Assembly: GCA_039995105.1 (NCBI GenBank)
Contig: CP146203.1
Span: forward strand, 806,001 to 870,000
DNA length: 64,000 bases
Reading direction: 5' to 3'
Origin: Jonesiaceae bacterium BS-20
GTDB taxonomy: Bacteria > Actinomycetota > Actinomycetes > Actinomycetales > Cellulomonadaceae
Shown: positions 37,549 through 47,031 of the stretch, piece by piece
How positions within the stretch are numbered: position 1 is the stretch's first letter
How the letters are laid out: the number at the start of each line of letters is the position of its first letter
Translations under genes and position numbers: made by a program
The notes under the pieces: model-generated
Database searches by the model: none
Seen by the model: the letters and a program-made list of their open reading frames with translations, nothing else
Told to the model about the DNA's origin: nothing

Positions 37549-38187
37549 CTAGTCTTCGTCTTCCCAATCGGAATCGTCGTCGGATTCTTGATTGTGCGCA
37601 AACGGGTCAGGGTCCACGCCCGGCATCCAACTTAATCCGGGAACTCCCCAACCATTTTCCTTGGAAATCGCCTTGGCCTCGCTCGCGCTGCGGCCTTTGA
37701 GTCGGTCCACATACAAGTAACCGTCTAAGTGGTCATACTCGTGCTGAAGCATGCGAGCAAACCAGCCCTCACCGGCAACTTCAACCGGTTGGCCGTGCTC
37801 GTCAAAGCCTTGAATCAGGACGGCATAAAAGCGCTTCAATTCGAAGTCCGGTCCCGGAAAGGACAAGCAACCCTCGTTGTCGGTCAAGAACTTAGGTGCC
37901 TTCTTGCGGGGACCAAATTCTTGCGCAAAGCGGGGTGGGCGCTGGACTATCTGGAGCGTTGGGTTGATGAGGACTCCGCTACGTTGCTCATCTTCATCAG
38001 GTGCATCAAAGACAAAAATGCGTTTGCTGACCCCTATTTGAGGGGCCGCTAAACCCACTCCGTTTGAGGCCGCCAATGTCTCAACCATGTCTGCGACAAG
38101 TGTGCGTAGAGCGTCATCGAAGACCTCAACTCGCTGTGCTGGGCGGCGCAGGGCAGGATCTCCATCGATAACGATTGGATGAATCAA
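37549..38187 (-). CDS. def: Peptide deformylase
   Basis: Removes the N-formyl group from new proteins. All three metalloenzyme motifs are intact: GVGLAAPQIG (about residue 43), EGCLSFPG (about 108) and QHEYDHLDG (about 150). The 212-residue protein carries a long C-terminal extension ending in a very acidic run (QESDDDSDWEDED), not needed for catalysis. The start is TTG 38187, eight bases after GGAG; no ATG or GTG is available at a sensible place. A small hairpin downstream (CACTC/GAGTG near 37485) is too weak to call. Confidence 0.92.
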   Translation of the reverse strand: MIHPIVIDGDPALRRPAQRVEVFDDALRTLVADMVETLAASNGVGLAAPQIGVSKRIFVFDAPDEDEQRSGVLINPTLQIVQRPPRFAQEFGPRKKAPKFLTDNEGCLSFPGPDFELKRFYAVLIQGFDEHGQPVEVAGEGWFARMLQHEYDHLDGYLYVDRLKGRSASEAKAISKENGWGVPGLSWMPGVDPDPFAHNQESDDDSDWEDED

Positions 38188-38393
38188 CGGTACTTCTCCA
38201 TAACGGCTGGCGGGGCAGGAATTGCAAGCCTTATCCTATCGCACCGGGGTGCGCCAATGGTCGAGGATGGTAGATCGTAGCTGGCCACGCACTTGGCCAA
38301 AATGAAACTTCAGACAGATGCCGGGGACCAAAGTTGAGCGGTCAAGCACTCCGTCTGGGGAGGCGCAAGAGACGGGCCGGATAGACTGAACCG

Positions 38394-39644
38394 GTGACCA
38401 CCACAAATCAGCCATCTCGGTTCCGGGCTAGCTACAAATATGTCCTCATGCTCGGGGCGATTGCCGCGATCCCAGCAATCGCAACCGACATCTACCTGCC
38501 GTCCCTACCCACGGTCGTAGATGATTTGGAAACCACCGCGGTTGCGGTCCAATGGACCATCACCGGAACCCTCATGGGCGGTGCCGTAGGACAACTGATT
38601 TGGGGGCCACTGACCGACCGATTTGGGCGCAAGCGCCCGCTCCTGGTGGGGTTGGCGTTGCACATTGCGACTTCGTTGCTGTGTGTATTTGCCGCCAACA
38701 TTGAACTACTGATTGGGCTACGGATCCTACAAGGATTCTTTAACGCCGCCGCGTCAATCGTGGCGATCGCAGTTATTAGGGACAGGTTCACCGGGGCAGC
38801 GGCCGCACGCCTCTTGTCACAGCTCATGCTCGTGGTTGGGGTAGCGCCACTGTTTGCGCCAACCGTGGGTGGCTTCATCGCTTCTCATTGGACTTGGCGA
38901 GCGGTCTTCCTATTTCTAGCGTTAGTCGGAGTGGCGCTCGCAATCATTGTGTTGCTCAAGTTGCCCGAGACGCTGCCCCCGGAACAACGGGTGAGTGGGG
39001 GAGCAAAAACCTTTGCGCGCGGGTATTGGTCAATCCTCAAGGACCGCAAGTTTGTGGCCCTTGCGCTCATGCCCGCCCTGGCAATGACCACGATCTTTGC
39101 TTATGTGGTGGGGTCGCCGTTCGTGTTCCAAGGGTATTTTGGGCTGAGCCACGGCGAATTTTCGCTTCTCTTTGCGGTCAATGGAATTGCACTCGTGGTT
39201 TCTGCCCAGCTCAACGCGTCACTCGTGCACAAATTTTCGCCCGAGTACCTCCTGCGAGCCGGGCTAACCGCGCAATGGATACTGTCGGTGTTACTCCTTA
39301 TTGTGGCCCTGACCGGATTTGGCGGGTTTTGGGCATTTGCCTCGGTGCTGTGGTTCTTGCTTGGATGCCAAGGTTTCATTGGCGCTAATGCGCAGGTGCT
39401 GGCGCTGGCCGCATACGGACACATGATCGGAACCGCAGCGGCCGTCCTAGGCGCGGTGCAATCCGGGGTGGCCGGGTCACTGAGCCCATTGGTCGGAGTC
39501 TTTGGTGGCGGGACCGTGGGCATGGCGGTAGTTATTTGTGGTGGCCTCCTAGCCGGGCTGATCATCTTGCGATTTGCGACCCCGGTCTTTGGGGCACCGC
39601 GCCGCACGCCAGGGCGAGACATCAAGAAGATATTGGATTCGTAG
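38394..39644 (+). CDS. MFS multidrug exporter, Bcr/CflA type
   Basis: Twelve-span proton-driven exporter of 416 residues. ATDIYLPSLPTVVDDLETT in helix 1 and GQLIWGPLTDRFGRKRPLL in the first loop are the characteristic Bcr/CflA (drug:H+ antiporter-1) signatures. GTG 38394 has TAGACT at 38382-38387, exactly 6 nt upstream (leaderless). The gene stands alone between def and the pilus operon, occupying the place where a tadZ-like gene is often found in actinobacterial Tad loci. Substrate unknown. Confidence 0.88.
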   Translation: MTTTNQPSRFRASYKYVLMLGAIAAIPAIATDIYLPSLPTVVDDLETTAVAVQWTITGTLMGGAVGQLIWGPLTDRFGRKRPLLVGLALHIATSLLCVFAANIELLIGLRILQGFFNAAASIVAIAVIRDRFTGAAAARLLSQLMLVVGVAPLFAPTVGGFIASHWTWRAVFLFLALVGVALAIIVLLKLPETLPPEQRVSGGAKTFARGYWSILKDRKFVALALMPALAMTTIFAYVVGSPFVFQGYFGLSHGEFSLLFAVNGIALVVSAQLNASLVHKFSPEYLLRAGLTAQWILSVLLLIVALTGFGGFWAFASVLWFLLGCQGFIGANAQVLALAAYGHMIGTAAAVLGAVQSGVAGSLSPLVGVFGGGTVGMAVVICGGLLAGLIILRFATPVFGAPRRTPGRDIKKILDS

Positions 39645-39769
39645 CCTCTCTTCACTGTTATCCACAGGACAGCGGTTCCCATGTTGCCGGGAAGTGAACT
39701 GTCTTAGTCTTGCAGATCTATGTTGTTTGTCTCTTTTGGTGAACAGGATGAGGTTTGTAAGAGGTAGTC

Positions 39770-41008
39770 ATGGACGCAACGGCGCAGTTGGAACAGGATA
39801 TTCGTGAGCGGGTGCTTACCCACGGGCTGGACCCCGTGCGAGAACCTGAACGAGTCTTCGCCCTGATTACCGAGGTCGTTTCGCAGTACGAGCAAGACGC
39901 TCGTGACGGACGCGTGCCAACCCTTGCCAACGCAGAACAGCTTGCCCAACAGTTTCGCGATTCAATTACGGGTCTGGGGCCGCTCCAGCAATACATGGAT
40001 GATCCCAGTGTTGAGGAAATTTGGATCAACCAGCCAAACCAGGTGTTCGTGGCCCGCAACGGTGTTGCCGAGCTAACCCCCACCATCTTGACCTCCGCCA
40101 TGGTGGCCCGCCTCGTTGAACACATGCTGAAGTTAACCGGACGGCGCCTCGACCTCTCCACGCCGTTTGTTGATGCCATGCTGCCCGGTGGGGAACGGTT
40201 ACACGTGGTGATCCCGGACATTACCCGGCAGGAAACATCGGTCAACATACGTAAGTTTGTCACCCGTGCTAATTCACTGGTGGACCTGGTAGGGCGCAAC
40301 ATGATGCCGCTTCAGGCAGCAAAATTTCTCGATGCCTGCGTCAAAGCGGGGTTGAACATCCTCGTTGCGGGGGCTACGGGTGCGGGAAAAACCACGTTTC
40401 TGCGAGCGCTAGCAGCCGCGATTCCGGCGGGCGAGCGGATCATCACGGTTGAGGAAGTATTTGAACTCAACCTGACCAACCGTGATGTGGTCGCTATGCA
40501 GTGCCGGTTACCTAACCTTGAAGGCAAAGGAGAAATTACCCTACGGAGGCTGGTCAAAGAGACATTGCGAATGCGCCCGGATCGCATCATTGTCGGGGAG
40601 GTGCGCGAGGCTGAGTCGCTAGATTTGCTCATCGCCTTGAACTCAGGTCTTCCCGGGATGGCAACCCTGCACGCCAACAGTGCTCGGGACGCGATTACCA
40701 AAGTGTCGACCTTGCCTTTGCTGGCCGGTGAGAATGTCACCGCGCAGTTTGTTACCCCAACGGTAGCGGGGTCGATCGATATCGCTGTGCATCTGGTTAG
40801 AGACGCCCAAGGTAACCGGCGGATTAGTGAGATCGCTGCGGTAACGGGCCGAGTAGAAGAACACGTCATCGAAATGGCGGAGATCTTTGGTACCCATCAC
40901 GGACAACTGATCCGAGGCCAAGGTTATCCGCCAAAGCAAGAACTCTTTGCTCAAGCGGGAATCAACCTGACCCAGGTCCTACAAGGGGAGACCCCATGGG
41001 GCTCCTAA
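39770..41008 (+). CDS. tadA: Tad/Flp pilus assembly ATPase TadA (CpaF)
   Basis: Hexameric secretion ATPase that powers pilus assembly. Walker A is GATGAGKTT at residues 201-209; the Asp-box-like region is ITVEEVFELN; Walker B and the His-box region read RPDRIIVGEVREAESLDLL and GMATLHANSARDA. The 412-residue length is normal for the family. It opens the operon after GAGGTAG. The stop lies 13 bp inside the tadB frame, so expression is coupled. Confidence 0.93.
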   Translation: MDATAQLEQDIRERVLTHGLDPVREPERVFALITEVVSQYEQDARDGRVPTLANAEQLAQQFRDSITGLGPLQQYMDDPSVEEIWINQPNQVFVARNGVAELTPTILTSAMVARLVEHMLKLTGRRLDLSTPFVDAMLPGGERLHVVIPDITRQETSVNIRKFVTRANSLVDLVGRNMMPLQAAKFLDACVKAGLNILVAGATGAGKTTFLRALAAAIPAGERIITVEEVFELNLTNRDVVAMQCRLPNLEGKGEITLRRLVKETLRMRPDRIIVGEVREAESLDLLIALNSGLPGMATLHANSARDAITKVSTLPLLAGENVTAQFVTPTVAGSIDIAVHLVRDAQGNRRISEIAAVTGRVEEHVIEMAEIFGTHHGQLIRGQGYPPKQELFAQAGINLTQVLQGETPWGS

Positions 41009-41847
41009 TTGGTTTGAGCGCGGGACTGGGATTGTTGCTGATCTTGCTGTCGGCGCTGCCTAAGCCCGCCAAACGCCCCAAATATTTGAGCCCATACCTC
41101 GCGGACTTGTTACTGAATGCCAAGCTAACCGGAGTGTCCGTGCCCGCTTTTGTGACCGCCTCATTCATGTTGGGTTTTATCGTCGGCGTAGCCGTCTTGG
41201 GACTGACCGGATTGCGATCCGTGGCGGCCTTAGCCGCGCTCGCGGTTACGTTCGCTCCGCTGCTCATTATTCAGGGCAGGGCCGCCCGCAATCGGTTAGC
41301 CCGCCGGGCAGTGTGGCCCGAGGTCGTCGAACATTTGATCTCTGCGATCGGTGCTGGGTTGTCCCTACCGGAGGCGGTGAGCCAACTGCAACGTCGCGGC
41401 CCCGACCTTGTGCGCGATGAGTTTGCCCTCTTCGCGCGAGATTATCGGGCGTCGGGAAGGTTTGATGAGAGTCTGGTGACGCTCAAAGCCCGCCTTGCCG
41501 ACCCGGTCGCGGACCGTGTCGTTGAAGCACTCCGTATCACGGGTGCGGTCGGGGGCAATGAACTTGGCACGCTATTGCGGACTCTGGGCGGATTCTTGCG
41601 TGAGGACTTACGGATCCGAGGCGAACTCGAAGCCCGGCAGAGTTGGACAGCTGGGAGCGCCAAGGTAGCGGCGGCTGCGCCCTGGGTGGTGCTAGCGCTG
41701 TTGGCAACCCGCAATGATGCGGCGGCTGCCTTTGATACCCCATTGGGAACCGCAGTTCTGGTGATCTCGGCCGGAATTACCGTGGTTGCTTACTGGCTCA
41801 TGCTCAAGATAGCTCAACTTCCGGCTGACATTCGGGTCCTGCGATGA
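40996..41847 (+). CDS. tadB: Tad pilus inner-membrane protein TadB
   Basis: Type II secretion F domain protein forming the membrane platform with TadC. The 283-residue product has two N-terminal spans, a cytoplasmic helical domain (EVVEHLISAIGAGLSLPEAVSQLQRRGP) and two C-terminal spans. The start overlaps tadA by 13 bp and the end overlaps tadC by 4 bp. The assignment as TadB rather than TadC follows from position. Confidence 0.87.
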   Translation: MGLLIGLSAGLGLLLILLSALPKPAKRPKYLSPYLADLLLNAKLTGVSVPAFVTASFMLGFIVGVAVLGLTGLRSVAALAALAVTFAPLLIIQGRAARNRLARRAVWPEVVEHLISAIGAGLSLPEAVSQLQRRGPDLVRDEFALFARDYRASGRFDESLVTLKARLADPVADRVVEALRITGAVGGNELGTLLRTLGGFLREDLRIRGELEARQSWTAGSAKVAAAAPWVVLALLATRNDAAAAFDTPLGTAVLVISAGITVVAYWLMLKIAQLPADIRVLR

Positions 41848-42776
41848 TGAGCCCTTTGCTAGGAATCTTACTGGGACTGGCTTTTGCCACCGGGACGCTT
41901 CTGATTGTGCGCCAACTGCGAGCGCGGACCATCACCCTCGAACAGCGGCTGACTCCGTACCTAGTGGTGGCTGATCAGCGGGCTCGGGTGCTTGGAGAGA
42001 ATCGGGCTCAGACACCGCTCGACGTACTTGGCAGAATTATTGCCCCGTGGTTCACCTCGCTCAGCTCAGTGCTGGCCAAGCTGGGTTCGACTCAGGCTCA
42101 AGTGCAACGCAAACTTGCGCTTGCAGGCAGAGACACCGAAGTCGATCGATTCCGGCTTGAGCAAATTGGTTGGGCGTGCTCGGGTCTCCTTGTCGGCTTG
42201 ATGATCGCTGTGACACTGGCGATGACCAGACAAAGCAATGGCCTGCTGTTAGGGGTAGTAGTTGGCATCTGCGCCCTGCTCGGGGTATTTGGCAGCGAGT
42301 ACCGATTGACCGTCCAGATCAAAACTCGCACCGCGCGGCTCATGATGGAGTTCCCAACGATTGCCGAGTTGCTTGCGCTCGCGGTTTCTGCCGGGCAGAG
42401 CCCCCTTGCTGCACTTGACCGTGTGGCACGTACCGCCCACGGCCAATTGGCTGGCGAACTTGCCATCACCCTGGGGCAGGTCCGTGCGGGAACCCCAATG
42501 CAAACGGCCCTTTTGGACCTGGGGCAACGCACGGAAGTGCCCACGATCATCAGGTTTGCGGATGCGATAGCCACCGCGATCGAGCGGGGCACGCCGCTTG
42601 CCGCGGTCTTACAGGCCCAGGCCCAAGACGCGCGGGATGCCGGACACCGAGAACTCATGCAAATTGGGGGCACCAAGGAACTGCAAATGCTGTTTCCGGT
42701 GGTGTTCCTCATCTTGCCCATCACCGTGGTCTTTGCAGCGTTTCCAAGCGTTATTGCCTTCAACATCGGATTTTAA
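41844..42776 (+). CDS. tadC: Tad pilus inner-membrane protein TadC
   Basis: Second platform protein, 310 residues. It has a single N-terminal span, then a cytoplasmic segment, a central span pair and a final hydrophobic tail (FPVVFLILPITVVFAAFP). The F-domain pattern EFPTIAELLALAVSAGQSPLAALDRVA is clear. ATG 41844 overlaps the tadB stop. A 41-bp gap with a GGAG site leads to the pilin gene. Confidence 0.87.
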   Translation: MMSPLLGILLGLAFATGTLLIVRQLRARTITLEQRLTPYLVVADQRARVLGENRAQTPLDVLGRIIAPWFTSLSSVLAKLGSTQAQVQRKLALAGRDTEVDRFRLEQIGWACSGLLVGLMIAVTLAMTRQSNGLLLGVVVGICALLGVFGSEYRLTVQIKTRTARLMMEFPTIAELLALAVSAGQSPLAALDRVARTAHGQLAGELAITLGQVRAGTPMQTALLDLGQRTEVPTIIRFADAIATAIERGTPLAAVLQAQAQDARDAGHRELMQIGGTKELQMLFPVVFLILPITVVFAAFPSVIAFNIGF

Positions 42777-42817
42777 GCGAGCATAACCAAGAAAACTAAC
42801 AACCGCTAAGGAGCACC

Positions 42818-43063
42818 ATGTACCGCAAACTTGACTGGCTCGGCGCTAGATTACTGAGCATTTGGGAAGCAATCTTGAACTTCGTTGGCAGGGGGCTGAG
42901 CCGCGGGCTTGCTCGGGTGCAGGGGCAGCCCGAGCGCGGCGACGTACCGGGTTGGGTCCTCATAACGCTCATGACCGCCGGTATTGTGGTGCTGCTGATG
43001 GCCGTTGCCGGTCCGACACTGCGACAAATTTTTGTTGACGCCATGAACTCGGTCACCGGTTAG
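42818..43063 (+). CDS. Small Flp-like pilin
   Basis: An 81-residue protein with one strongly hydrophobic segment (VPGWVLITLMTAGIVVLLMAVAG) preceded by a basic/polar leader ending ERG, where a TadV-type peptidase would cut. The normal Glu at position +5 is replaced. The leader is longer than in standard Flp pilins (about 42 residues), and this variant form is common in Micrococcales Tad operons. Its place between tadC and the pseudopilins supports the major-pilin role. AAGGAG precedes ATG. Confidence 0.75.
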   Translation: MYRKLDWLGARLLSIWEAILNFVGRGLSRGLARVQGQPERGDVPGWVLITLMTAGIVVLLMAVAGPTLRQIFVDAMNSVTG

Positions 43064-43080
43064 AGCGGCCCTGCACAGCA

Positions 43081-43551
43081 ATGAATAGCGTAGCTCTCGG
43101 TGGCAAAGCGAACGCGGTCGAGGCAGAAAGTAGTGAAGTGGGCAGGCCTTGGTTCATGACACAGGACGAACGGGCGGCCAACGAACGCGGTGAGGCCGTT
43201 GCAGGTTTTGCGCTGACAGCCGGACTCGCCACGTTGGTGTTCCTCATAGTCATGCAATTTGGTTACCTGCTGTATACCAAAGCGGTCATCATTGATGCTG
43301 CCGGTCAGGGCGCCAGGGTTGCCGCGCGGCACCAAGGCACGATGGCTCAAGGAATTGCGCGCACCAACGAGCTCTTGGAGTCGGTTGCCGGAACTCCCCG
43401 GGTCGTTGCGACCCGGCATGGGGATGGGGCAGCCCAAATCATCCAGATATCGGTTTCTGCCCAGTTACCACTCTTAGGCCCCTACGGGATACCCGGTCTC
43501 CTGAATGCCACAGGTAACGCCCTGGTCGAAGCATATGAGCCCATGCCATGA
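43081..43551 (+). CDS. TadE-like pseudopilin
   Basis: A 156-residue protein with a long polar leader ending NERGEAVAGFAL, one membrane span (about 43-63) and an extracytoplasmic C-terminal part (AVIIDAAGQGARVAARH and beyond) typical of TadE-like proteins. The +5 residue after the putative cleavage Gly is Gly, not Glu. The start could also be ATG 43156 (MTQDERAANERG), which would shorten the leader. It overlaps the next gene by 4 bp. Confidence 0.75.
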   Translation: MNSVALGGKANAVEAESSEVGRPWFMTQDERAANERGEAVAGFALTAGLATLVFLIVMQFGYLLYTKAVIIDAAGQGARVAARHQGTMAQGIARTNELLESVAGTPRVVATRHGDGAAQIIQISVSAQLPLLGPYGIPGLLNATGNALVEAYEPMP

Positions 43552-44009
43552 ACGGGCTGGACCGGACATGGGGTAGGGCCCGAGCACACCTGCAAGCCGG
43601 CCGGGAACGGGGAAACTCCACCGTCGAGTTCATTGGCGCTGCCGCCGGACTGCTCATCCCTGCGCTGTTGCTGATTGTCGCTGTCGTACGCGTCCAAAGT
43701 GCATCATTTGCGGCTCAATCGGCGGCGGCAGAGGTGGCCCGTGCCTACTCGCTCGCCCGCACAGTGAATCACGCCCAATCAAGCGCAACCGCAATCGCCA
43801 ACCTGGCCTTCACGGATCAAGGTCTGTCAGCGCCCAGCGTGACCGCAGTGTGCCAAAACGGTGACTGCCAAGCCGCGGGGACCTCAGTCGTGATCAAGGT
43901 ATCCGCGTCCGTTCCTTTAGTTGACCTTGGCAACATCCGACTCGGCACCTATCTTGTAGAGGCCACAGCGACGTCATACGTAGGTGAATTTGTTGAACGT
44001 TCCCACTGA
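43548..44009 (+). CDS. TadE/TadF-like pseudopilin
   Basis: A 153-residue protein whose leader ends RERGNSTVEFIG: cleavage after Gly would leave N-S-T-V-E, the only pilin-like protein here with the standard Glu5. A hydrophobic helix follows (AAAGLLIPALLLIVAVVRV), then an exported domain with two Cys (VCQNGDCQAAG) that could form a disulfide. The overlap with both neighbours shows tight coupling in the pilus operon. Confidence 0.75.
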   Translation: MNGLDRTWGRARAHLQAGRERGNSTVEFIGAAAGLLIPALLLIVAVVRVQSASFAAQSAAAEVARAYSLARTVNHAQSSATAIANLAFTDQGLSAPSVTAVCQNGDCQAAGTSVVIKVSASVPLVDLGNIRLGTYLVEATATSYVGEFVERSH

Positions 44010-44496
44010 CGCGCACTACCGCGCCACAGGTGCCAGAAGACGATTTCCGGCCTTCTCAGAGACGAGCGAAGACGGAAACATCCTGCTCCTTTGCATTGGT
44101 TACGTGCTGGTGATTGTCCTGATGGTGCTCTTGACCGCGACGCTCAGCTCTTTGCATCTGGAACGCAAACGGTTGCTTTCCCTCGCGGACAGTGCAGCAC
44201 TCGTAGCTAGCGACTCGTTGGCCAGACAAACCTATGAAGCCGAACTTGCGCACACCAATCCAAAACCCGCCGATTCCACAGCGACTCAAGACGTGAAAGT
44301 GTTCCTTGCTCAAGCATCGGAAAATTCGGGGCTTGATCATGTGCACCTAATTGCCGTGCGAACCGTTGCAACGGGAGAAGTAGCGGTGGAATTAGGCACC
44401 ACGACCTCGGTATTGACAGCCTTTGACCTCACCGGGCCAAAGGCTTTTCAAGTCACCATGCACGCAACCGGTCACGCAACAGCGTTGCCGCGTTAG
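43984..44496 (+). CDS. TadG/helicase-secretion-neighbourhood-like pilus protein
   Basis: A 170-residue protein with a short cytoplasmic head, SEDGNILLLCIGYVLVIVLMVLL as the single span, and an exported domain (LERKRLLSLADSAALVASDSLARQ) that matches the Rv3660c-neighbourhood TadE-like class, where a Lys/Arg-rich turn is followed by D-A-A-L. GTG 43984 lies inside the previous gene. It ends the operon; no strong terminator is visible before prfB. Confidence 0.7.
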   Translation: MNLLNVPTDAHYRATGARRRFPAFSETSEDGNILLLCIGYVLVIVLMVLLTATLSSLHLERKRLLSLADSAALVASDSLARQTYEAELAHTNPKPADSTATQDVKVFLAQASENSGLDHVHLIAVRTVATGEVAVELGTTTSVLTAFDLTGPKAFQVTMHATGHATALPR

Positions 44497-44586
44497 CCGA
44501 ATTCTTGAGCCGGTGTGATGTTAAAAGTAGGGTCAGTTCCGCAAAGGCGGGGCCACCGCGCAAAGCCTGCCGTAGAATAGGTGATT

Positions 44587-45690
44587 GTGTCCACTGAATT
44601 CGCAATTGAAATCCCGCACCTTCGGGCCACCCTTAAGACGATTACTACGGTAACCGACCCTGAGCGGTTGAGTAAGAAGATCGAGGAACTGTCCACAGCG
44701 GCGACTGCGCCAGATCTTTGGGATGACCCAGCAGAGGCCCAAAAGGTCACCAGTGCACTATCCGCTGCCCAAAATGAACTCAAACGAGTCACGTCCATGG
44801 GCAGCCGCATTGACGACCTCGAGGTTCTCGTTGAAATGGCTCAAGAGGACAATGACGCGGACACACTGGCTGAGGCCGAACGCGAGTACGAGACAATCAA
44901 GAGGGACCTCGATGCACTCGAGGTTCGCACCCTGCTTTCAGGTGAATACGACGAGCGTGAAGCGGTAGTCACCATCCGGGCAGGTGCCGGGGGAGTGGAC
45001 GCCGCAGACTTCGCCGAGATGCTGATGCGGATGTACCTGCGCTGGGCCGAGCGTAACGACTACGCAACCAACGTCCTGGACACTTCATACGCGGAAGAAG
45101 CCGGGCTCAAGTCCGCCACGTTTGAAGTTAAAGCGCCCTACGCATTCGGTCACCTCTCAGTCGAGGCCGGAACACACCGCCTTGTGCGGATCTCGCCGTT
45201 TGACAACCAGGGCCGCCGGCAGACCTCGTTTGCTGCAGTCGAAGTCGTTCCCCTGATTACCCAGACCGACCACGTTGAGATTCCGGAAAACGAGATCAAG
45301 GTGGACGTCTTCCGTTCCTCGGGACCGGGTGGACAGTCAGTTAACACGACCGACTCCGCGGTGCGTATGACACACATTCCTACGGGGATTGTGGTCTCAA
45401 TGCAAAACGAAAAGTCGCAGATTCAAAACCGGGCCGCCGCGCTACGCGTGTTGCAGTCCCGCCTCCTTCTTGAGCGTCAAGCCGAGGAAAAGGCGAAGAA
45501 GAAAGAACTTGCCGGAGACATCAAGGCATCATGGGGTGACCAGATGCGCTCGTACGTGCTGCAGCCTTACCAGATGGTCAAGGACTTGCGCACGGAGTAC
45601 GAGGTAGGTAACACCGGAGCGGTGTTTGACGGCGCGATTGATGAATTCATCGAGGCCGGCATTCGTTGGCGTCGGTCCCAGGATAATTAA
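44587..45690 (+). CDS. prfB: Peptide chain release factor 2
   Basis: Ends translation at UGA and UAA. The catalytic loop [17 protein letters not shown] is intact with GGQ, and downstream [18 protein letters not shown] is standard. The frame is continuous, so the programmed +1 frameshift used by many bacteria is absent, as is usual in actinobacteria. The frame opens at GTG 44581; I choose GTG 44587 because TAGAAT (44573-44578) then sits 8 nt ahead and [16 protein letters not shown] matches the family. The N-terminus is uncertain by two codons. Confidence 0.93.
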   Translation: MSTEFAIEIPHLRATLKTITTVTDPERLSKKIEELSTAATAPDLWDDPAEAQKVTSALSAAQNELKRVTSMGSRIDDLEVLVEMAQEDNDADTLAEAEREYETIKRDLDALEVRTLLSGEYDEREAVVTIRAGAGGVDAADFAEMLMRMYLRWAERNDYATNVLDTSYAEEAGLKSATFEVKAPYAFGHLSVEAGTHRLVRISPFDNQGRRQTSFAAVEVVPLITQTDHVEIPENEIKVDVFRSSGPGGQSVNTTDSAVRMTHIPTGIVVSMQNEKSQIQNRAAALRVLQSRLLLERQAEEKAKKKELAGDIKASWGDQMRSYVLQPYQMVKDLRTEYEVGNTGAVFDGAIDEFIEAGIRWRRSQDN

Positions 45691-45730
45691 TCACCTCCGG
45701 ACTGCCGTAGATCACCGGCGCCGCAGTTCA

Positions 45731-46165
45731 TCATTTTTCAGCTAAACAGAACTCATTGCCCTCTGGATCTGCCATGGTGATCCAGTGATGAGGGCCCTGG
45801 CTGCCTGAGTGCAGGTAAGTGGCGCCTCTGGCGATGAGATCTAACTGCGTTTGAGCGAGCTCGCCAACACCGACATGCACATCAAGATGCATGCGGTTCT
45901 TGGTGATCTTGGGTTCGGGCACCAACTGGAACAAAACTCTGGGCATGCCATATCCGGCTGGATCAAAGATTGCCGCCCCGCTTTTCCAGACGAGCTTGGT
46001 GTTAAACACCATGGCGTCAGTGGGAGTCGCTAGCCCCTGCTGGATCATCGATGTAATGAACTGCGGGTTATCTACCTCTACTTCCCAGCCGAGTGTTTGC
46101 GCCCACCAAGCGGCAAGCTCATGAGGCGATAAACGGTCGACTGTAATTTGGAATGTGTAGCCCAT
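45731..46165 (-). CDS. VOC (glyoxalase-fold) domain protein
   Basis: A 144-residue single-domain protein with GYTFQITVDRLSPHELAAWWAQTLGWEVE at the start (split here by its motifs) and MHLDVHVGVGELAQTQLDLIARGATYL in the middle, ending MADPEGNEFCLAEK, the usual metal-Glu end of glyoxalase/dioxygenase-superfamily proteins. The reaction is unknown. The frame is open to 46201, but ATG 46165 has TACGGT on the minus strand exactly 6 nt upstream (leaderless). It is an isolated gene, convergent with prfB. Confidence 0.8.
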   Translation of the reverse strand: MGYTFQITVDRLSPHELAAWWAQTLGWEVEVDNPQFITSMIQQGLATPTDAMVFNTKLVWKSGAAIFDPAGYGMPRVLFQLVPEPKITKNRMHLDVHVGVGELAQTQLDLIARGATYLHSGSQGPHHWITMADPEGNEFCLAEK

Positions 46166-46332
46166 GTCTCCACCGTACGGGGCACCGAAATGCCAAGGCA
46201 AGGGACAAACCGTACGCCAGATGCAACCGCATAGCGGTGCGGCGGCGTGTCAGTAGCAATCAGACTTCATCTTCTGCTTAACCTCGAACAGGTCAAGTGC
46301 TTTTTCGCGCATGAAAAACAGGAATTAGATAC

Positions 46333-47022
46333 GTGATTCGTTTAGACAATGTCACCAAGGTGTACGCCCGTGGGGCTAAGCCTGCCCTCGACGACGTTAC
46401 CTTTGAAATAGAACGCGGCGAGTTTGTGTTTGTGGTGGGCGCTTCCGGATCCGGAAAGTCCACCGCGCTGCGGCTGATCCTGCGTGAGGAAAAGGCAACC
46501 TCTGGGAAGGTTCACGTTGCCGGTCAAGACCTCCTGACACTGGCTAACCGGAAAGTTCCGTCGCTGCGCCGCCAGATCGGCGCGGTCTTCCAGGACTTCC
46601 GCCTCCTGCCTAACAAGACGGTTTTTGAGAATGTAGCGTTTGCCCTCCAAGTCATTGGCAAACCTAAACACCACATCATGACAACCGTCCCAGAGACCCT
46701 TGAAATGGTGGGCTTGGCCGGCAAGGAAAAGCGCCGCCCCCATGAACTCTCCGGTGGTGAGCAACAACGCGTAGCAATTGCCCGGGCCTTTGTGAACAGG
46801 CCGGCAATCCTGCTATGTGATGAGCCCACCGGAAACCTAGACCCGACCACATCATTAGGAATTATGCGCTTGCTCGACCGCATCAACCGCACGGGAACCA
46901 CCGTGGTCATGGCTACCCATGATGATGAAATTGTTGACCAGATGCGCAAACGCGTTTTGGAATTGTCGTCCGGAGAGCTTATCCGTGACCAATCCCGTGG
47001 CGTCTACGGCTCATCACGCTAA
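46333..47022 (+). CDS. ftsE: Cell division ATP-binding protein FtsE
   Basis: ATPase that, with FtsX, switches on periplasmic or cell-wall hydrolases at the division site. Walker A is GASGSGKST at residues 36-44, signature [14 protein letters not shown], Walker [13 protein letters not shown] and H-loop ATHDDE. At 229 residues it is full length. GTG 46333 follows AGGAATTAGATAC. ftsX begins 10 bp after its stop, and an M23 hydrolase gene follows, the usual actinobacterial order ending with smpB. Confidence 0.95.
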   Translation: MIRLDNVTKVYARGAKPALDDVTFEIERGEFVFVVGASGSGKSTALRLILREEKATSGKVHVAGQDLLTLANRKVPSLRRQIGAVFQDFRLLPNKTVFENVAFALQVIGKPKHHIMTTVPETLEMVGLAGKEKRRPHELSGGEQQRVAIARAFVNRPAILLCDEPTGNLDPTTSLGIMRLLDRINRTGTTVVMATHDDEIVDQMRKRVLELSSGELIRDQSRGVYGSSR

Positions 47023-47031
47023 GGGGATAAC

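Noticed and set aside
37464-37700. Plus-strand frame of 78 codons between the regulator and def
   Set aside because: It runs antisense into the acidic tail of peptide deformylase and has no coding character of its own.
44581-44700. Programmed frameshift in prfB
   Set aside because: The reading frame is continuous from the start to GGQ and no internal TGA slip site occurs.
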